Positions 1 through 13,900 of a stretch of DNA of 64,000 nt are shown here, piece by piece. The stretch is from positions 62,001 to 126,000 of the forward strand of contig QANU01095824.1 of assembly GCA_003254905.1 (NCBI GenBank), read 5' to 3'. Under the pieces are notes generated by a model that worked only from the letters and a program-made list of their open reading frames with translations, ran no database searches and was not told where the DNA came from. How positions within the stretch are numbered: position 1 is the stretch's first letter; each line of letters begins with the position of its first letter. This stretch comes from Nissolia schottii. Its lineage: Eukaryota > Streptophyta > Magnoliopsida > Fabales > Fabaceae. The position numbers and the translations under genes were made by a program.

Positions 1-1075
1 CTTGGCCACATGGAGCCCTTCTTGGCCGTGTAAGCTTGTTGTGTCTTGCCCAAATTTTGTGGCCAAGAATTAAAGGCCAAATATTGATCAATTTTGATCG
101 TGTTTGGTCGTTATTGGTTCAGGTACTTCACGTACTGGTATCCTAAAAATATTCTCATCACATCCTTGTGATTCACTAATTTTTCTAGTGAGAAATTTGG
201 GTTAATCTAAGGTATTTATAAATTTATCTCTGTACCAGTACGTTTAGCAGATATGTTAGACACACCATTAAACTCTGATGACTAAAAGGAATTAATCTAG
301 TGTCTATAGAATTTTGCGAAACCAAACAGAATTATTTCTACAGACATTTTTGACCTAAGAGCTCATGTTTCTAAACATTTAACCCATACAGAGGGCTTAT
401 ACTGATATTTATCCTGTGAAATCTTTACTAAGAAAAAAAAAATAAGATGTTACATTACGTGACAAACTTAACGGCCACGCCAGTGTCGTTCAATCTAAAC
501 TAACGTCAGAAATTAAAAATAAATAAATTTTTTTAAAGGATTAAATCCAAACGAAAATTATTCTCGAGATGAAACACAAACTTTTTGATATTACAGAGAA
601 TAAAAACTTATTTAGTCCTATTTTTTTTTGTATGCATAATGACCCCATACCTTTACGAGCTTGGTTGTGTGTCGATTATTCTTTTAAATTGTTCAAATAT
701 ATGATATTTTCACATTTAAATTCTGAGGAAAGTCCAATTCCAATTGTGCCATCTGCCTTAGAATATTCATCCAGTGCCATTCAGTGCTAACCGTCAAATT
801 ACGCGCATCTCTCTTTGATCCTTCCAGAATAAATCTGGAAAAAACAAAAAAGAAAACATTGTTGACTAAATCATTATTCTAAGAAATCACTTTACCACTA
901 GATCACAGCCTAAAACCATTGAAATCAAACAGGGAAACACAAAACCAAACCCAGCACCCAGTATCCGCTTTTCCCGTCACCTTTCTCTATTCCCAGGCAC
1001 CTCAACCCACCCTGTTACCACTTTCCCACGGCACACACAGTATCGCTATCACACACCCTCACACACACCTTGTAG
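1..1075. other. Upstream flank of the PDC gene, no gene seen
   Basis: AT-rich DNA without a supportable coding region. Two short frames (569-790 and 919-1326) have no recognisable domain, and the second lacks an ATG. The last 150 bases are rich in C and CA runs, as is common in plant promoter and 5' leader regions. Confidence 0.5.
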
Positions 1076-1083
1076 TATATAAA
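1076..1083 (+). promoter_or_regulatory. Probable TATA box of the PDC gene
   Basis: TATATAAA lies about 170 bases upstream of the PDC ATG at 1256. It is followed by a CT-rich leader (about 1100-1250) typical of plant 5' UTRs. The transcription start is inferred, not seen. Confidence 0.55.
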
Positions 1084-1255
1084 CCTTCCCCTTTCTACAC
1101 CCTTCTCATCATCCTGCATCACTTCACTTTCCACTCTCCAAAGAAAAAACAGTTAAAACTTCTTTCACCTCAAAACACTAAACAGAACAAACAAAACCCT
1201 TCAAAAACCTCTACCTACACCAATTCTCTCTCTTTCTCTCTCATTTACCTCCGCC

Positions 1256-4200
1256 ATGGACACCAACATTGGATCCTTGGAATCGCAAAAGCCATCCAGC
1301 ACCGACGTCGTTTCGTGCGCACCTAACGGCGCCGCCGCCGCGATACAAGGCTCATCCGTCCCGTCGACCGCGTTCTCCTCGTCGGAGGCGACGCTCGGGC
1401 GCCACCTGGCTCGCCGGCTGGTCCAGATCGGCGTCACCGACGTGTTCTCCGTTCCCGGCGACTTCAACCTGACGCTGCTGGACCACCTGATCGCAGAGCC
1501 GGGGCTCAACCTGGTCGGCTGCTGCAACGAGCTCAACGCCGGGTACGCCGCCGACGGGTACGCGCGGTCGCGGGGGGTGGGCGCGTGTGTGGTGACGTTC
1601 ACGGTGGGCGGGCTGAGCGTGCTGAACGCGATCGCGGGGGCTTACAGCGAGAACCTTCCGCTGATATGCATCGTTGGTGGGCCCAATTCCAACGACTATG
1701 GGACCAACAGGATCCTCCACCACACTATCGGCCTACCCGATTTCAGCCAGGAGCTGAGGTGCTTTCAGACCATCACTTGCTTCCAGGTAGCTAACTATCC
1801 TCAACACGATTTTTTTTTTCAATTTTTTATATCTCTATTGTTCCAAGTCTATTGACTTTCGAGATGGACTGATCTGATATGGTGAAGGTTAAAACTAGTT
1901 AGAAGTTTTAGTTTTCAGTTTTTCGTGTTTGTGTGTGTGTGAGTGAAGCGTGGACTTTTGGCATATTTGATGTTTGTGTTATATTACCGTGGGATTATAT
2001 ATGGGTCGTCCGTTTTTGTTTTTGTGGTTTTCCAATGTGGTTTGCGATTTCTTTCTTATGGTTGCTAATGGTTTATTATTATTTTTCCTTATGGAAGTGT
2101 TTAATTAAGCACTCTGCTGTTTTTGTTTTTGGGACCTTTTTTCTGGGTCTGATGCTGGATGTGGACTTGATGAGTTGTGTTGTGTAAGCACCCAATATGA
2201 TTTTGGTAATTGGTTGGTTTGATGACATACTGTGATGAATGAGTTTGGAATATTCTCATGAACTGATTGGTACATCAAAATCAACCTCACCGATTTTTAT
2301 TTATTTATTTATGGTTTTTTAATGTAGTTTCCAATTTTTTGGCCTTGGGCGGATGTTTCTTAAGTTTATGAGTTTGGCATGTTTTGTGGTTATGGTGATT
2401 TTTCGTATGGAATTGGATATGGGGTTTTTGGCTCTTTCTCGGTATGTGGAGTGATGGATAATATGCTGGCACTTTTGGTTTGTTGGGGTGGATTTGTCTG
2501 ATTGTGCTGTGAACTATTTTGGTGAGTTGTGCTTTAAATGACTTTTCGGTCATTGGCTTTTTGATAGGCTTTGGTGAACAACTTGGAAGATGCTCACGAG
2601 CTGATTGATACAGCAATCTCAACCTCACTGAAAGAAAGCAAGCCGGTGTACATAAGCATTAGCTGTAACTTGCCTGGGATTCCTCACCCCACGTTCAGTC
2701 GAGAGCCTGTTCCATTTTCATTGTCTCCCAAGTAATTTCTTTTTACTTGTTAACTTGGAATTGGTTTGTGAAGAATGCTGGTGATTAGTTTCATCTTATT
2801 TGTTGTCTTTTTTGATGTTTTGAAGATTGAGTAACCAGTTAGGTTTGGAGGCTGCAGTGGAGGCAGCTGCAGAGTTCCTGAACAAGGCAGTGAAACCAGT
2901 ACTGGTTGGTGGTCCCAAACTGAGGGTGGCAAAAGCGTCTGGTGCCTTTGTTGAACTGGCTGATTCATGTGGTTATGCACTTGCGGTGATGCCATCAGCC
3001 AAAGGGATGGTTGCGGAACACCACCCTCATTTCATTGGAACTTATTGGGGTGCTGTGAGTACTGCATTCTGTGCCGAGATTGTGGAGTCTGCTGATGCAT
3101 ACTTGTTTGCCGGTCCCATTTTCAATGATTACAGCTCTGTGGGTTATTCACTTCTTCTCAAGAAAGAGAAAGCAATCATTGTGCAGCCTGACCGGGTTGT
3201 GATTGCGAATGGGCCCGCATTCGGGTGTGTTCTGATGAAGGATTTCCTCAAGGCACTTGCAAAGCGTCTCAGGCAAAACAAAACTGCATATGAAAATTAC
3301 CACAGGATATTTGTACCCGAAGGGCATCCTTTGAAGGCTGAACCCAAAGAACCTTTGAGGGTAAATGTATTGTTCCAACATATACAAAAGATGCTGTCCA
3401 GTGAAACAGCTGTCATTGCTGAGACAGGTGACTCATGGTTTAACTGCCAGAAGCTGAAACTGCCAAAGGGATGCGGGTAAGTAGTCGAGTGGAATGTGAT
3501 TTCAAGTGTTTGTCATCTTGTTCGTAGTGTTGATAAGAATCTTGTCTATAGGTATGAGTTCCAAATGCAATATGGCTCAATTGGATGGTCTGTTGGTGCA
3601 ACTCTTGGTTATGCACAGGCTGTACCGGAGAAGCGAGTGATTGCATGCATTGGTGATGGAAGCTTTCAGGTTTGCCTTGCTTAACAACTTTGTTTTTATT
3701 TAAGCCTTTTCTTTCTCCTAAATCTTCACTCAACAACTACTGAACTGATTATGATGTTCTTCTTCTGTTCCTTTAAAATGCTTCTCAGGTAACTGCCCAG
3801 GATGTGTCAACAATGCTGCGATGCGGGCAAAAGACCATCATCTTCCTGATAAACAATGGTGGATACACCATTGAGGTTGAAATTCATGATGGGCCATACA
3901 ATGTGATCAAGAACTGGAATTACACTGGGTTGATTGATGCAATCCACAATGGTGAAGGGAAATGCTGGACTGCCAAGGTGAGTTTCTTGAATTAGTAAGG
4001 GGCGGGTCTGTCTGGTTTTTATTTTCGTTTTACGTTTACATTTTTCTTGCTTTTTGGGACTTTGTGAAAAAAATAGTGAAAAAAAAGAAAATCTTGTTCT
4101 ATGTTTTCATTTCTTTTTTCAATGTTTCCTTCACAAAATCTTGAAAAATTGAAAAGTGCAAATTGAAAACAGCAAATTGAAACATAAACCAAACATACCC

Positions 4201-4418
4201 TAATTCACATGGAGAAGTGCTGATATTTTATATATGCTTCATTCTAGGTCTTCTGTGAAGAAGAACTTGTAGAAGCAATTGCCACAGCAAACGGACCTAA
4301 GAAGGACTGCTTGTGCTTCATTGAGGTGATTGTTCACAAGGATGACACAAGCAAAGAGTTGCTTGAATGGGGCTCCAGGGTCTCTGCTGCCAATAGCCGC
4401 CCTCCCAATCCTCAGTAA
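1256..4418 (+). CDS. PDC: Pyruvate decarboxylase, six exons, 607 aa
   Basis: Thiamine-diphosphate enzyme that converts pyruvate to acetaldehyde and CO2 in the cytosol, the first step of ethanol fermentation under low oxygen. Exons by splice signals and frame: 1256-1786, 2568-2731, 2826-3476, 3552-3669, 3789-3977, 4248-4418. Together they give 607 residues, the usual plant PDC length. The N-terminal pyrimidine-binding domain shows [14 protein letters not shown] and [15 protein letters not shown], including the catalytic-type Glu of the [11 protein letters not shown] motif. The ThDP/Mg motif GDGS begins near the end of exon 4 and closes with NN in exon 5 ([11 protein letters not shown]). The ATG at 1256 is the first in frame and follows a TATA box and CT-rich leader. 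Exon 1 is much richer in G and C than the rest. All junctions are GT-AG and no frame breaks were seen, so this looks functional. Confidence 0.95.
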
Positions 4419-4798
4419 ACTTCTTCAGATTTAAAAGCCATTACTACATTGCTGGAATTTCCCCCTTCTTAACTCTGTTGAGAATCCTTTAAGATGTCCG
4501 TGTACGAAATTTGCTTTTTGTTAATGGCTTGCACATTTATGTAATTTAGTCCAGTGGTTTGTGTAAATTCCATCCGCTTGGGATAATAATCAAATCATTT
4601 ACCGCCTTCTTCCCATCTGTTAATGCTGCACAGCTTCAATATTCTTATGTTGGCACATTAACCAATTGCGTGGTGCTGGTTTAACCCATTTTGCCAATGT
4701 CAGTAGTAGGGCTAGCCACATTTGTGACCTCTAACCATGAAACTTTTTTTTGCAAGTCGCATCCAAATGTGGTTAGGTAGAATGATATATCACGTGGT
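4419..4798. other. 3' flank of PDC
   Basis: Probable 3' UTR (to about 4620) and AT-rich spacer. No coding region. The sequence near 4700-4790 already carries the GTGGTTA words repeated in the element that follows. Confidence 0.5.
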
Positions 4799-5882
4799 TA
4801 GGGTGGATCAATATTATTTAGTCATACTTTTAAGTTGTGGTTAAATACATTTTAAAATATGGTTAAAAATACATTATTAATTTTATCAAATGTCATCTCT
4901 ATTCACTGATGTCATTTCATTTAGTTACACTTTTATATTAGGGATGGCAATGGGACGGGGTGGGTTGGGTTTTACCTCACCCCGACCCCGCCTCACACCC
5001 TATTAACACTAATCTCTACCCGCCCCTACCTGCGGATACCCACCATGCTTCGTCTTTTAGAACATCTGTTGAAATATTATAAAATTCACTCCACATATAA
5101 ACTAACATAATTATATAATAAAGTACCATAATTGTCAAAACTAAACATCGATTAAATATAGAAAGATCCAATAACAATAAAATAACAAGCAAATAATAAC
5201 TAAGTTTTTAATAAGTTACACAAAAATATTTAAGATACATGTAAGTTCCAAATAAGTTTCAAGCAGTAGTCAAGTTACGAGAGAAGAGAGAGATGAGACT
5301 AATGAGAGAGAGAGAGAGAGAGGTGCACAGAGAGACAAATTTGTAACTAGGAATTAGGTTTGCTCTTTGCAATCGTTGAGTTTTTAATAATTACGATTAA
5401 ATAAGTTTTATATAATTTTTTTATTATTATATATATTAATATGTTTTTATAATATATAATATATAGGATGCGGGGTGGGTAGGGGCGGGTTCACCTTATA
5501 CCCTATCCCGCCCCGCCTCACCCAGCAGACAAAACCAACCTCGTATCTATCTGCCCCACTCCGGGGTGGGTTTTAAACCCTCCTTGAGCGAGTTGGGTAG
5601 GGCGAGTGCCCCGCAGGTAGGGTTCATGTTGTCGTACCTATTATAAATTGTGGTTAAATATATTTTAAAAGTGTGGCTAAATGCATTCTCAATTGTACCT
5701 ACTTCATGTCTCTTCGCTTGTGCCAATTTCATTTAGCCATATTTTTTTTAATGTGGTTAAATATATTTCAAAAGTGTGACCAATGCATTCTCAATTTTAC
5801 CTTGACCTCATTTAGCCACACTTTTAAAATGTATTTAACCACAGTTTAAAAGTGCGGCTAAATAAAATTGGTCCACCCTAAA
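4799..5882. repeat. Fold-back transposon with a nested GC-rich element
   Basis: The left end (GGGTGGATCAATATTATTTA from 4801) is the imperfect reverse complement of the right end (ending GTCCACCC at 5878). The match continues through the words GTGGTTAAATACATTTTAAAA for about 70 bases. A second, unrelated unit sits inside: it begins at about 4940 with GGGATGGCAATGGGACGGGG, ends in matching G/C-rich blocks at about 5470-5620, and is AT-rich between. That pattern is seen in hAT-like non-autonomous elements. A GA microsatellite lies at about 5307-5322. No transposase frame is present. Confidence 0.65.
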
Positions 5883-8800
5883 GCACTAGGTGCATCATTA
5901 TCCCTAACATATAAGGTGTAGCTTAGAAGCCTCCAAACCTTTATCTTTAAAATTTGAAATTGTCTTTATTTGGTTAAAAATGCTTTTGAAATATGCGTTA
6001 TAATGGAGACTCATATATGTATACTATTGTAGTGTTTAAAAGGACTAGAATATAAACTCGCGCGTAGATGCGCGGTGTGTACCTAATTGATTTCAGTTTG
6101 AAAATATTAATACAGTGTTATTAAATGATAACTATATTATTAATAGCAATCAACATGTAAAGCCAACACAACATCAATAATGCCACACTTAATACATAAT
6201 AAGGTTTGGAAATATAGTTAATGAAAACATTTGCGATTAACTAATTTTTGTCTTAGTACGAAAGTCAATACTTCCTGAGCACAATATAAATTATAGTATA
6301 TATCAAAATGCAAATAGCCTAATAAAATTTTAAAAAAAACACCATAGTCTTCTTATTGTGTGGAGTTAATCTTGTATTGAAGCATACTCCCCATGAGTAT
6401 GTAGTCTTCGCAAAACTACTTCTTTTGTTTACTTGTATTTATTAAAAAGTAATTTATGTAACATGACTAATAAAAGAACAATGTATTTAAATACAATGAT
6501 TATTATGGTTAAAAATATAAGCGGAACCAAATACCTGAGACTATGTTTTCACATATTTGTTGAGCTCTGGTCAGATACTTGATTGCATTTATTTTAATGA
6601 AATCTTTAAGCAAATATTAGTTTTTGTAATAAATAGTAACACTAAGTTTCATATTAATTTTTATATGATGTTGGACATGAGGAACTGTCAGAGGCATATG
6701 ATGGTCATACAATGCTTTGATATTGAAGCATAATGTGATAAAGTGAATTTGACAAAAAAAATATCAAACATATGAATAACTTCAGCATAAAAACAATGTC
6801 TTATTAATTGCTTTAGCATATAATTCATAAAAATTTAAACAAAATTATAGAATAAATGTTCATCACATATACAGTGAATAACTTCATAAGATCGTACATA
6901 ATGCTATTTTATCCTAAACGTAATAACTTTGTAAGATTGTACGTAAATGCTATTTCTTTCTACATCAGAAAATAATTGCCAATTTAAGGTTTGCACTTGG
7001 TCTAGAGTTCTAAAACTTATGGCTTCACTACTTTCTATCCCTACTTTATGAACCACAAATGCTCTGAATCTTTAGCCACTACTTCATGCAAACGGTTGCC
7101 ATAGATGATCAATCATTTTTATACCATTTGTCAGAGTAAAGTCATTTTATGACATATTCATACTTTGCAATTTAATTGTGTTTTTGAAACCAAAATGCTT
7201 ACATCTTAAACATATATCTTCCTTGCTTGAACATTAAATTAATAATAGCCTATTATCTTCCTTGCTTTAAAATGATCTATTGAGTATTTGCAATTTAATA
7301 TTTTTTTAAAAAAATTATCTAAATAGATCCTATTCTATCACAATTAAATTCAATTCAAAAAATAGTTTTGTTGATATGATGTGATGCAAAGGGCATAGGC
7401 TATAGGACTTTGAAATTATAACTAATCCAATGTTCTTTATTATTTTATAAATGTATTACATTAGAAAAAGCTGAAGGTAAAAGAACATGGACCCATCCCT
7501 GCTTTACATATTATCCTAACTTTACATAATCTAACTCATTATTCTCTGTCTGATTTATATTGCTAAAGGAAAATGGAGCAGTCCAACTATCTAGATAAAG
7601 ATCTTTCCTAACATCATTCAAGAAATCGGAAAACCCACCTTATTTAATGACCTATGCAGCTTCAATTCTTTCCTCCTGCAAAACTTGATTATCATCTCAT
7701 TGATAGCAAAATTTGAATTGATTCCAGCACCATTTCTCTCTTTTAGCTGCACATAGAGCGAGCTTCCTCATCATCGAATAATTGTTGATCAGAAATCTAA
7801 AATTTTATCAACTTAGAAAAGAAAAAAAAGAAGCTCTCTCTAGGTAAGTGATCCAAACTCTACCTGTACGATAGGTACTAAATCCTACTAAAAAAATTTG
7901 TTAAGACTATTTCTTAACAAAAATTTTTCTAAGGATAAAATATAAAATTTATAATTTTTAAAAGGCTAAAAACATATTTAACCCTTTGTTTTATATCTAT
8001 TTAGTATTAACATTTTGAATTTTAACATTAATTTTATAGATTATGATTTGACTAAATATTTGATGTCAAAATATCAATAGAATACTAATCTGATGTCCAA
8101 ATTCTAAGTGTTAGAATAAACTTGAGGTAAAATTTTTTGAAGGTTAAATTGAAGTTAAAATTTAAAGTGTTAGGAGGGAATTAATGTTATTTTTTTAAAC
8201 ATAATAAAATTGATGTCAACTTCATAATGTTATTACTAAAAGGAATATTTATTTAAAAATTATTTATTTACAATCATCTAAATTCATCATTAATAAAATT
8301 ATAAAAACAAATGAAAGTAAAAGAATATATAATTTTTCTTCTTCCAAAAGGTCACTTAGCATGTTAAGATAATTTTTTAAATTTTTTTTACTTAATTCTA
8401 ACTCTATTTATGTATCCAAAAGTATCTTCAATTATACAAAAAATTGAAGTTGTGTTTCTAAAACACAACTATGAGTATCCCTATTAAATTTACCATATCA
8501 AAAAGCATGCAGCTATTAGTTTAATTTTTAAAATTTTGCAAAAAATTCAATTTGAAAATATGCTGATTATTTTTTTATAAACAAAATATGTTGATTATAA
8601 AAACAAGAGTAAAGCTATATTTTCATCATATATTTTGTTTTGAAAGGAGAATAGGAGTTTTACTTTTCAAGGATGAAAGATTGTAGACTAATCTAAGATA
8701 TAGGTCACTATAGATCCACCGTACCGTATTTTGGGGTACAACATACAAAAAAAAAAAAATAGATCTCACATAAAATTAAAACAATTAAAAAATGAGGGAA

Positions 8801-9312
8801 AAAAAATAAAAAAAAAGTCACTATCATTCTCTCTTTTATCCATACTTTTTGAAGTTTTTCTAACTTTTTTTTTTTTACCTCTTCCTTTTCTATGCTAACA
8901 AAAATAGCAACCAACATTTTTAACCGACAATCACCAACATTTTTAAAGGCAAAAACACAAAAAATGAGAAAAGACAAAAAAAAGTCAACATTTTCACTTA
9001 TTTTCTCTTTTTCACTTATTTTCTTCCTCTTTCTTCTAAATCAATATTTTTAACACAACAACCAACATTTGTAAAGAATAAAAACAAGATAAAAAAAAAT
9101 GTCCATAAAAAGAGTTGGTTGCTGTGTGTTCAATACTCATAAAGATTAATATGCTTAGTTAAATTACATTTAATACATTTTTTTTTGTACATAAATAATT
9201 ATATCTTTCTTCTTTCATAATATTAAAAAGTATAAATTATTTTTGGATATGTAAAATGAAATTTGAATCTATATTGTAGAAAAGTTAACATAAATATTAA
9301 GAGGGGATTATC
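5883..9312. other. Gene-poor AT-rich spacer
   Basis: No supportable gene on either strand; only short frames with no domain. Between about 7890 and 8230 the words TTTGTTAAGACTATTTCTTAACAA and a run resembling TTTATAATTTTTAAAAGG recall the long-TIR repeat at 32424-32750, so this is probably a decayed relative of it. The rest shows nothing recognisable. Confidence 0.45.
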
Positions 9313-9478
9313 AATTTGATTTAATTAGAATATATTGACAGTGTAAAAGAGTTTTACACATTAAATATAATTTGACTATCACATCCACTACTTGAAAGGT
9401 CATCAAAATAACATAAATTGATTGAACGACTGTGTAAAAATCTTTACACTTTACACTGTCAATACATCAAAATTGAAC
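9313..9478. repeat. Small fold-back MITE
   Basis: About 166 bases. The left end (ATTGACAGTGTAAAAGAGTTTTACAC) pairs imperfectly with the right end (GTGTAAAAATCTTTACACTTTACACTGTCAAT). Partial similarity to the right end recurs at about 32270-32335 (GTGCATCAAAATTAAACTC). Non-coding. Confidence 0.6.
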
Positions 9479-9817
9479 TCTTATCAATTTTGAGTATTAT
9501 TTTAATTATAGTTAATTTAAGGGTCAATAATTAAAATTGGAAAGAAAAAGAGTTATTTCCAACGTATTTGAAAAATTGGTTCATTTTGTTGTATGTGAGA
9601 GAAAACGTGTGCAAAAGGAGCCAAAGTAAAAACGACGCAAATTAATGCACGAGAGAAAGAGTGATAGTGATATTTTGTCTTTTTATTAGGGCTAGTCAAA
9701 TAATATTAGTAACATTTTAAATGGTTGAAACCCTCTATTACTCATTTCATATTTTTAATTTAAAATAATTGGGAATTTTATGAAAAAAAATCAGAAAATA
9801 TTATCTTTTAGAGAATA

Positions 9818-9970
9818 TACTCTCTCCATCCATTATTAAGTATTGTTTTTTTTTAACTTTTACATACATTATTGACTTAATATATTTTGATGTAATTTAC
9901 ATGTAAATGCATTGAGCCAACATGTCTAGAAGTCAAAAAAATGGCACTAAATAATAGACAACGATAGTAG
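9818..9970. repeat. Mariner-type MITE
   Basis: About 153 bases beginning TACTCTCTCCATCCATTATT and ending with an imperfect complement (AATAATAGACAACGATAGTAG). The CTCYCTCC-like start is typical of plant Tc1/mariner-derived MITEs. No coding capacity. Confidence 0.5.
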
Positions 9971-10291
9971 AAAATATAAAATTGTTCAGAATGATAAATA
10001 GTTTAATTTCTTTAAAAAAATATTAATATTTTTTAAAGACTACAATGTAATGTTAAGGTTAAAATATTTTTGGAAGCAAAAGCAAGATAAGTTGGAAGCT
10101 AAAATAGTAAACCGATTATACTAATTTGGAAGCTAAAACACTTGCAATATACTAATTAAAAAGTGTACTAAGTAAGCGTGGGATGGCACCCCCAACACCG
10201 CCTGATGCAGATTTTTTGCCAACATATTTTGTTTCTGCGCTAGATACATTTTCTTTTTCTCTACGTGCAAGATGCTTTAATTTTAGAGTTA

Positions 10292-10507
10292 TGCTACACG
10301 TACACTAAAAATTATACACCATACATACACCCCGTACTTATGTACATAAAGTTTGTGTTTTAACTCATGTAATGTTTGTGCACTTAATTAAGTATAGTTG
10401 AGAGTATCATTTAAAAGTTTATAATGTTTGTGCAATCATGAGAATAAAGTTTGTGCATTATTAATAGTGTATGTATGAGTGTATGAAATTGAGTGTACAT
10501 GTAACAT
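10292..10507. repeat. MITE family M, copy 1
   Basis: About 216 bases with imperfect terminal repeats near 35-40 bases (TGCTACACGTACACTAAAAA on the left, the complement ending GAGTGTACATGTAACATT on the right). The internal words AAAGTTTGTG, AATGTTTGTGCACTTAATTAAGTATAGTTGAGAGTATC recur in copies 2 (15550-15773) and 3 (27447-27641), both in the opposite orientation to this one. Confidence 0.75.
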
Positions 10508-10991
10508 TTTTTTGTTAATTTTAAACCCATTTAACACTAGCAAGAAATTATGATATCTATCCACTTTATCTAATATAATATTGCTAAGGCTCAAGTCCCA
10601 ATTCATAAGTTATTGCCACCAATAATGTGGAAAATGCATTATGCAATAATGACAGGCCTTGCTTTTCTTTCTATTCTGGTAAGATAATCAATAATTAATT
10701 GCTCGGGACACACTGAAAAACAAGGCAAGAATTTTGAACATGGTTTACTTTGACTGAGCTTCACCTCCAAGTGTGTGTGTGACCATCTCACGCTCTTTGG
10801 CTAAACCAACCTTCTTTGCATAAATTTCTACACTTTTGGCCACCGTTCGTTCCTATTCACATTCAGATGAACTTTTAGAATGGAATACACGTCGCAGAAA
10901 AGAGTACTTTTTCATAGTTCCTGACTCCATCATCACTCTCTTCACTTCTTCAGCCTTGAGTTGTGAGTGTTATCCCTGCTAGTAGACTCCG
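10508..10991. other. Upstream flank of the LRR gene
   Basis: AT-rich DNA that becomes less so near the ATG, with a CT-rich leader (about 10925-10975). No clear TATA box was identified and no other gene is seen. Confidence 0.4.
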
Positions 10992-13900
10992 ATGAGAATT
11001 TCATTGGATTCATGGCTTTCCTTCATGTTCTGCTACTGGTACTGGACACACCTAGGCGTTGCAATCACTGTGGTCCATGGCCATTGTCTTCAGAATGAAG
11101 AACAATCACTGCTGCTCCAATTGAAGAGCAGCCTCAAATTCAATCCTGAAATTTCCATCAAATTGGTGTCCTGGAATGAAAGCATTGATTGCTGTCAGTG
11201 GAATGGCGTAACCTGTGATGATAAGGGGCATGTTTCTGGTCTTGACCTGAGTGGAGAATCAATCCATGGTGGATTTGACGATTCAAGTAGCCTCTTCAGT
11301 CTCAAAAGTCTCCAGGTTTTGAAATTGGCTACAAATAATTTCAGTTCTTGGATACCATCAGGATTCAGCAAGTTGAAGAACTTAACTTATCTAAATCTAT
11401 CAGCTGCTGGCTTTGTGGGGCAGATTCCTATAGAGATATCTCAGTTGACAAGGTTAGTTACTCTTGATATCTCCTCCTTTCCTTATGTTACGGGGAAACA
11501 AAGCCTGGAACTGAAGAAGCCAAATCTGCAAAAGATTGTTCAAAACCTCATCAGGATTAAACAACTGTATCTGGATGGTGTAAGTATAACAACTCAAGGT
11601 GAGGAATGGTGCAATGCTTTGTTGCTACTGCCTAGCCTGCAAGAAGTGAGCATGTCGAACTGCAATCTCTCAGGACCCCTTCATTCTTCCCTGAGTAGAC
11701 TTCAGAATCTCTCTGTCATTCGCCTTGCTGGGAACAATTTATCATCGCCGGTGCCAGAAACCTTTGCCAATTTTATCAATCTAACAACCTTGAACCTTGG
11801 TAATTGTGGATTGAGAGGAAAGTTTCCAGAGAAGATCTTTCAGGCAGCAACATTGTCTGTTATAGACATATCATACAATCATGATCTTCATGGCTCTTTG
11901 CCAGAATTCCTATTGAAGGGACCTCTTCGGACCTTGGTTGTTAGTAACACAAGCTTTTCAGGAGCATTACCGGAATCTATAAGTATGCTAAGGCAGTTAT
12001 CCATCTTAGATCTCCATAATAGCCAGTTTAATGGAACACTTCCCAGTTCAATGTCAAAACTCATGGAACTCACTTATCTGGACTTGTCATTTAACAACTT
12101 CTCTGGTCCAGTTCCATCATTCAATATGTCCAAGAATGTCACCCATTTAGACCTGTCTCACAATTACTTAACAGGTTCGGTTACATCTTCTCACTTCAAA
12201 GGCCTCACAAAACTGGTCCGCATTTATTTGCGGGACAATTTTCTCAATGGAAGCCTTCCTTCTTCTCTTTTTGCACTCCCATTGCTACAAAGTATTGTAC
12301 TTTCCAACAACAACTTTCAAGGTCATCTGCATGAGTTTTCAAACATACGCTCCATCATGTTAAAGAGTCTGGATCTAAGCAGTAACGATTTACAAGGGAC
12401 CATTCCTGCATCTATTTTTCAACTCAGATCACTTAGTTCTCTCCAGCTGTCTTCGAACAAGTTCAATGGCACAATACACATAGGTAAGTTTCGGAGACTT
12501 GAAAACCTAACTACACTAGATCTTTCACACAATAACTTGTCCATAGATGCAAATTTTACTGACTTAGGCCTATCTTCCCTTCCAAGGATGAGGAATGTAA
12601 ATCTGGCTTCCTGCAATTTGAGAGAATTCCCAAGTTTCTTAAGAAACCAATCCAAATTAATCTCTTTAGACCTCTCAAGCAACCGTATTCAAGGATCTAT
12701 ACCCAGATGGATTTGGCAAGTTAGCTCCCTTGCTGTATTAAACATTTCCCACAATTTTCTCACCAAGTTGGAGGGACCTGTGAGAAACACTAGTGATACT
12801 TTGAGTGTCCTTGATCTTCACTCTAACCAACTCCAGGGGAGGCTTCCAATATTTCCAGTACAAGTCACTTATTTGGACTACTCAATAAATAACTTCAACT
12901 CCACAGTTCCTTCAGATATTGGTACTTATCTGTCTTCCACAATTTTCCTGTCTATGTCCAAAAATAATTTATCTGGGAGTGTTCCTAGATCCTTGTGCGA
13001 TAATTCAAATCTGCTAGTTCTTGATTTTTCCCATAATAATTTTGAGGGGACAATTCCAGAGTGCTTAACACAGAGTGAGACTCTTGAGGTATTAAATTTG
13101 CAACAAAACAAGCTTGATGGCAACATTACTGATGCATTTTCAGAATCTTGCGCTTTAAGGACTCTTCATCTCAATGGAAATCAACTGGCCGGCCCCATTC
13201 CCAAAACTCTTCTGAATTGCACAGCACTAGAGGTCTTAAATCTTGGAAACAATCAAATTTGTGATGTCTTTCCATGCTTCTTAAGGAAGTTACCTACACT
13301 TCGCATCATGGTTTTGCGGAAAAACAAATTGCACGGTTGCATTGGATGTCCGAAGAACAATGGCACTCGGCAGATGCTCCAAGTTGTTGACCTGGCTTTC
13401 AACAATTTTAGTTGTTTTCTTTCACATAACAACTTCGAAACTTGGGAACCAATGAGGCTTGGTAAAGCTCATGAAGCATTACAGATCAATCAAATCCAGT
13501 TTCAGGTCCTTAAATTTAGTCACATATACTATCAGGATTCGGTGACACTTACTGTTAAAGGTTTAGAGCTGGAGTTTGTTAGAGTCCTATATATCATCAC
13601 TTGTATTGACTTCTCATCCAACAATCTTCATGGGCCAATACCAGGAGAGCTTATGAATTTTACGGGACTTTATTTTCTCAACCTGTCACATAATGCTTTG
13701 ACAGGTCAAATCCCATCATCCATTGGGAATTTAAAACTGCTCGAGTCATTGGACCTGTCTAGCAACAATTTTGATGGAGAAATTCCCACACAGCTTGCAA
13801 GTTTAAGTTTCCTTTCATACTTGAACCTCTCCTGTAATCATCTGGTTGGAAAAATCCCTACAGGTGTACAGCTTCAATCATTTGATGCAGCTTCCTTTGC

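Noticed and set aside
1201..1723. Two long reverse-strand open frames opposite PDC exon 1
   Set aside because: They are antisense shadows of GC-rich coding sequence, with no domain.
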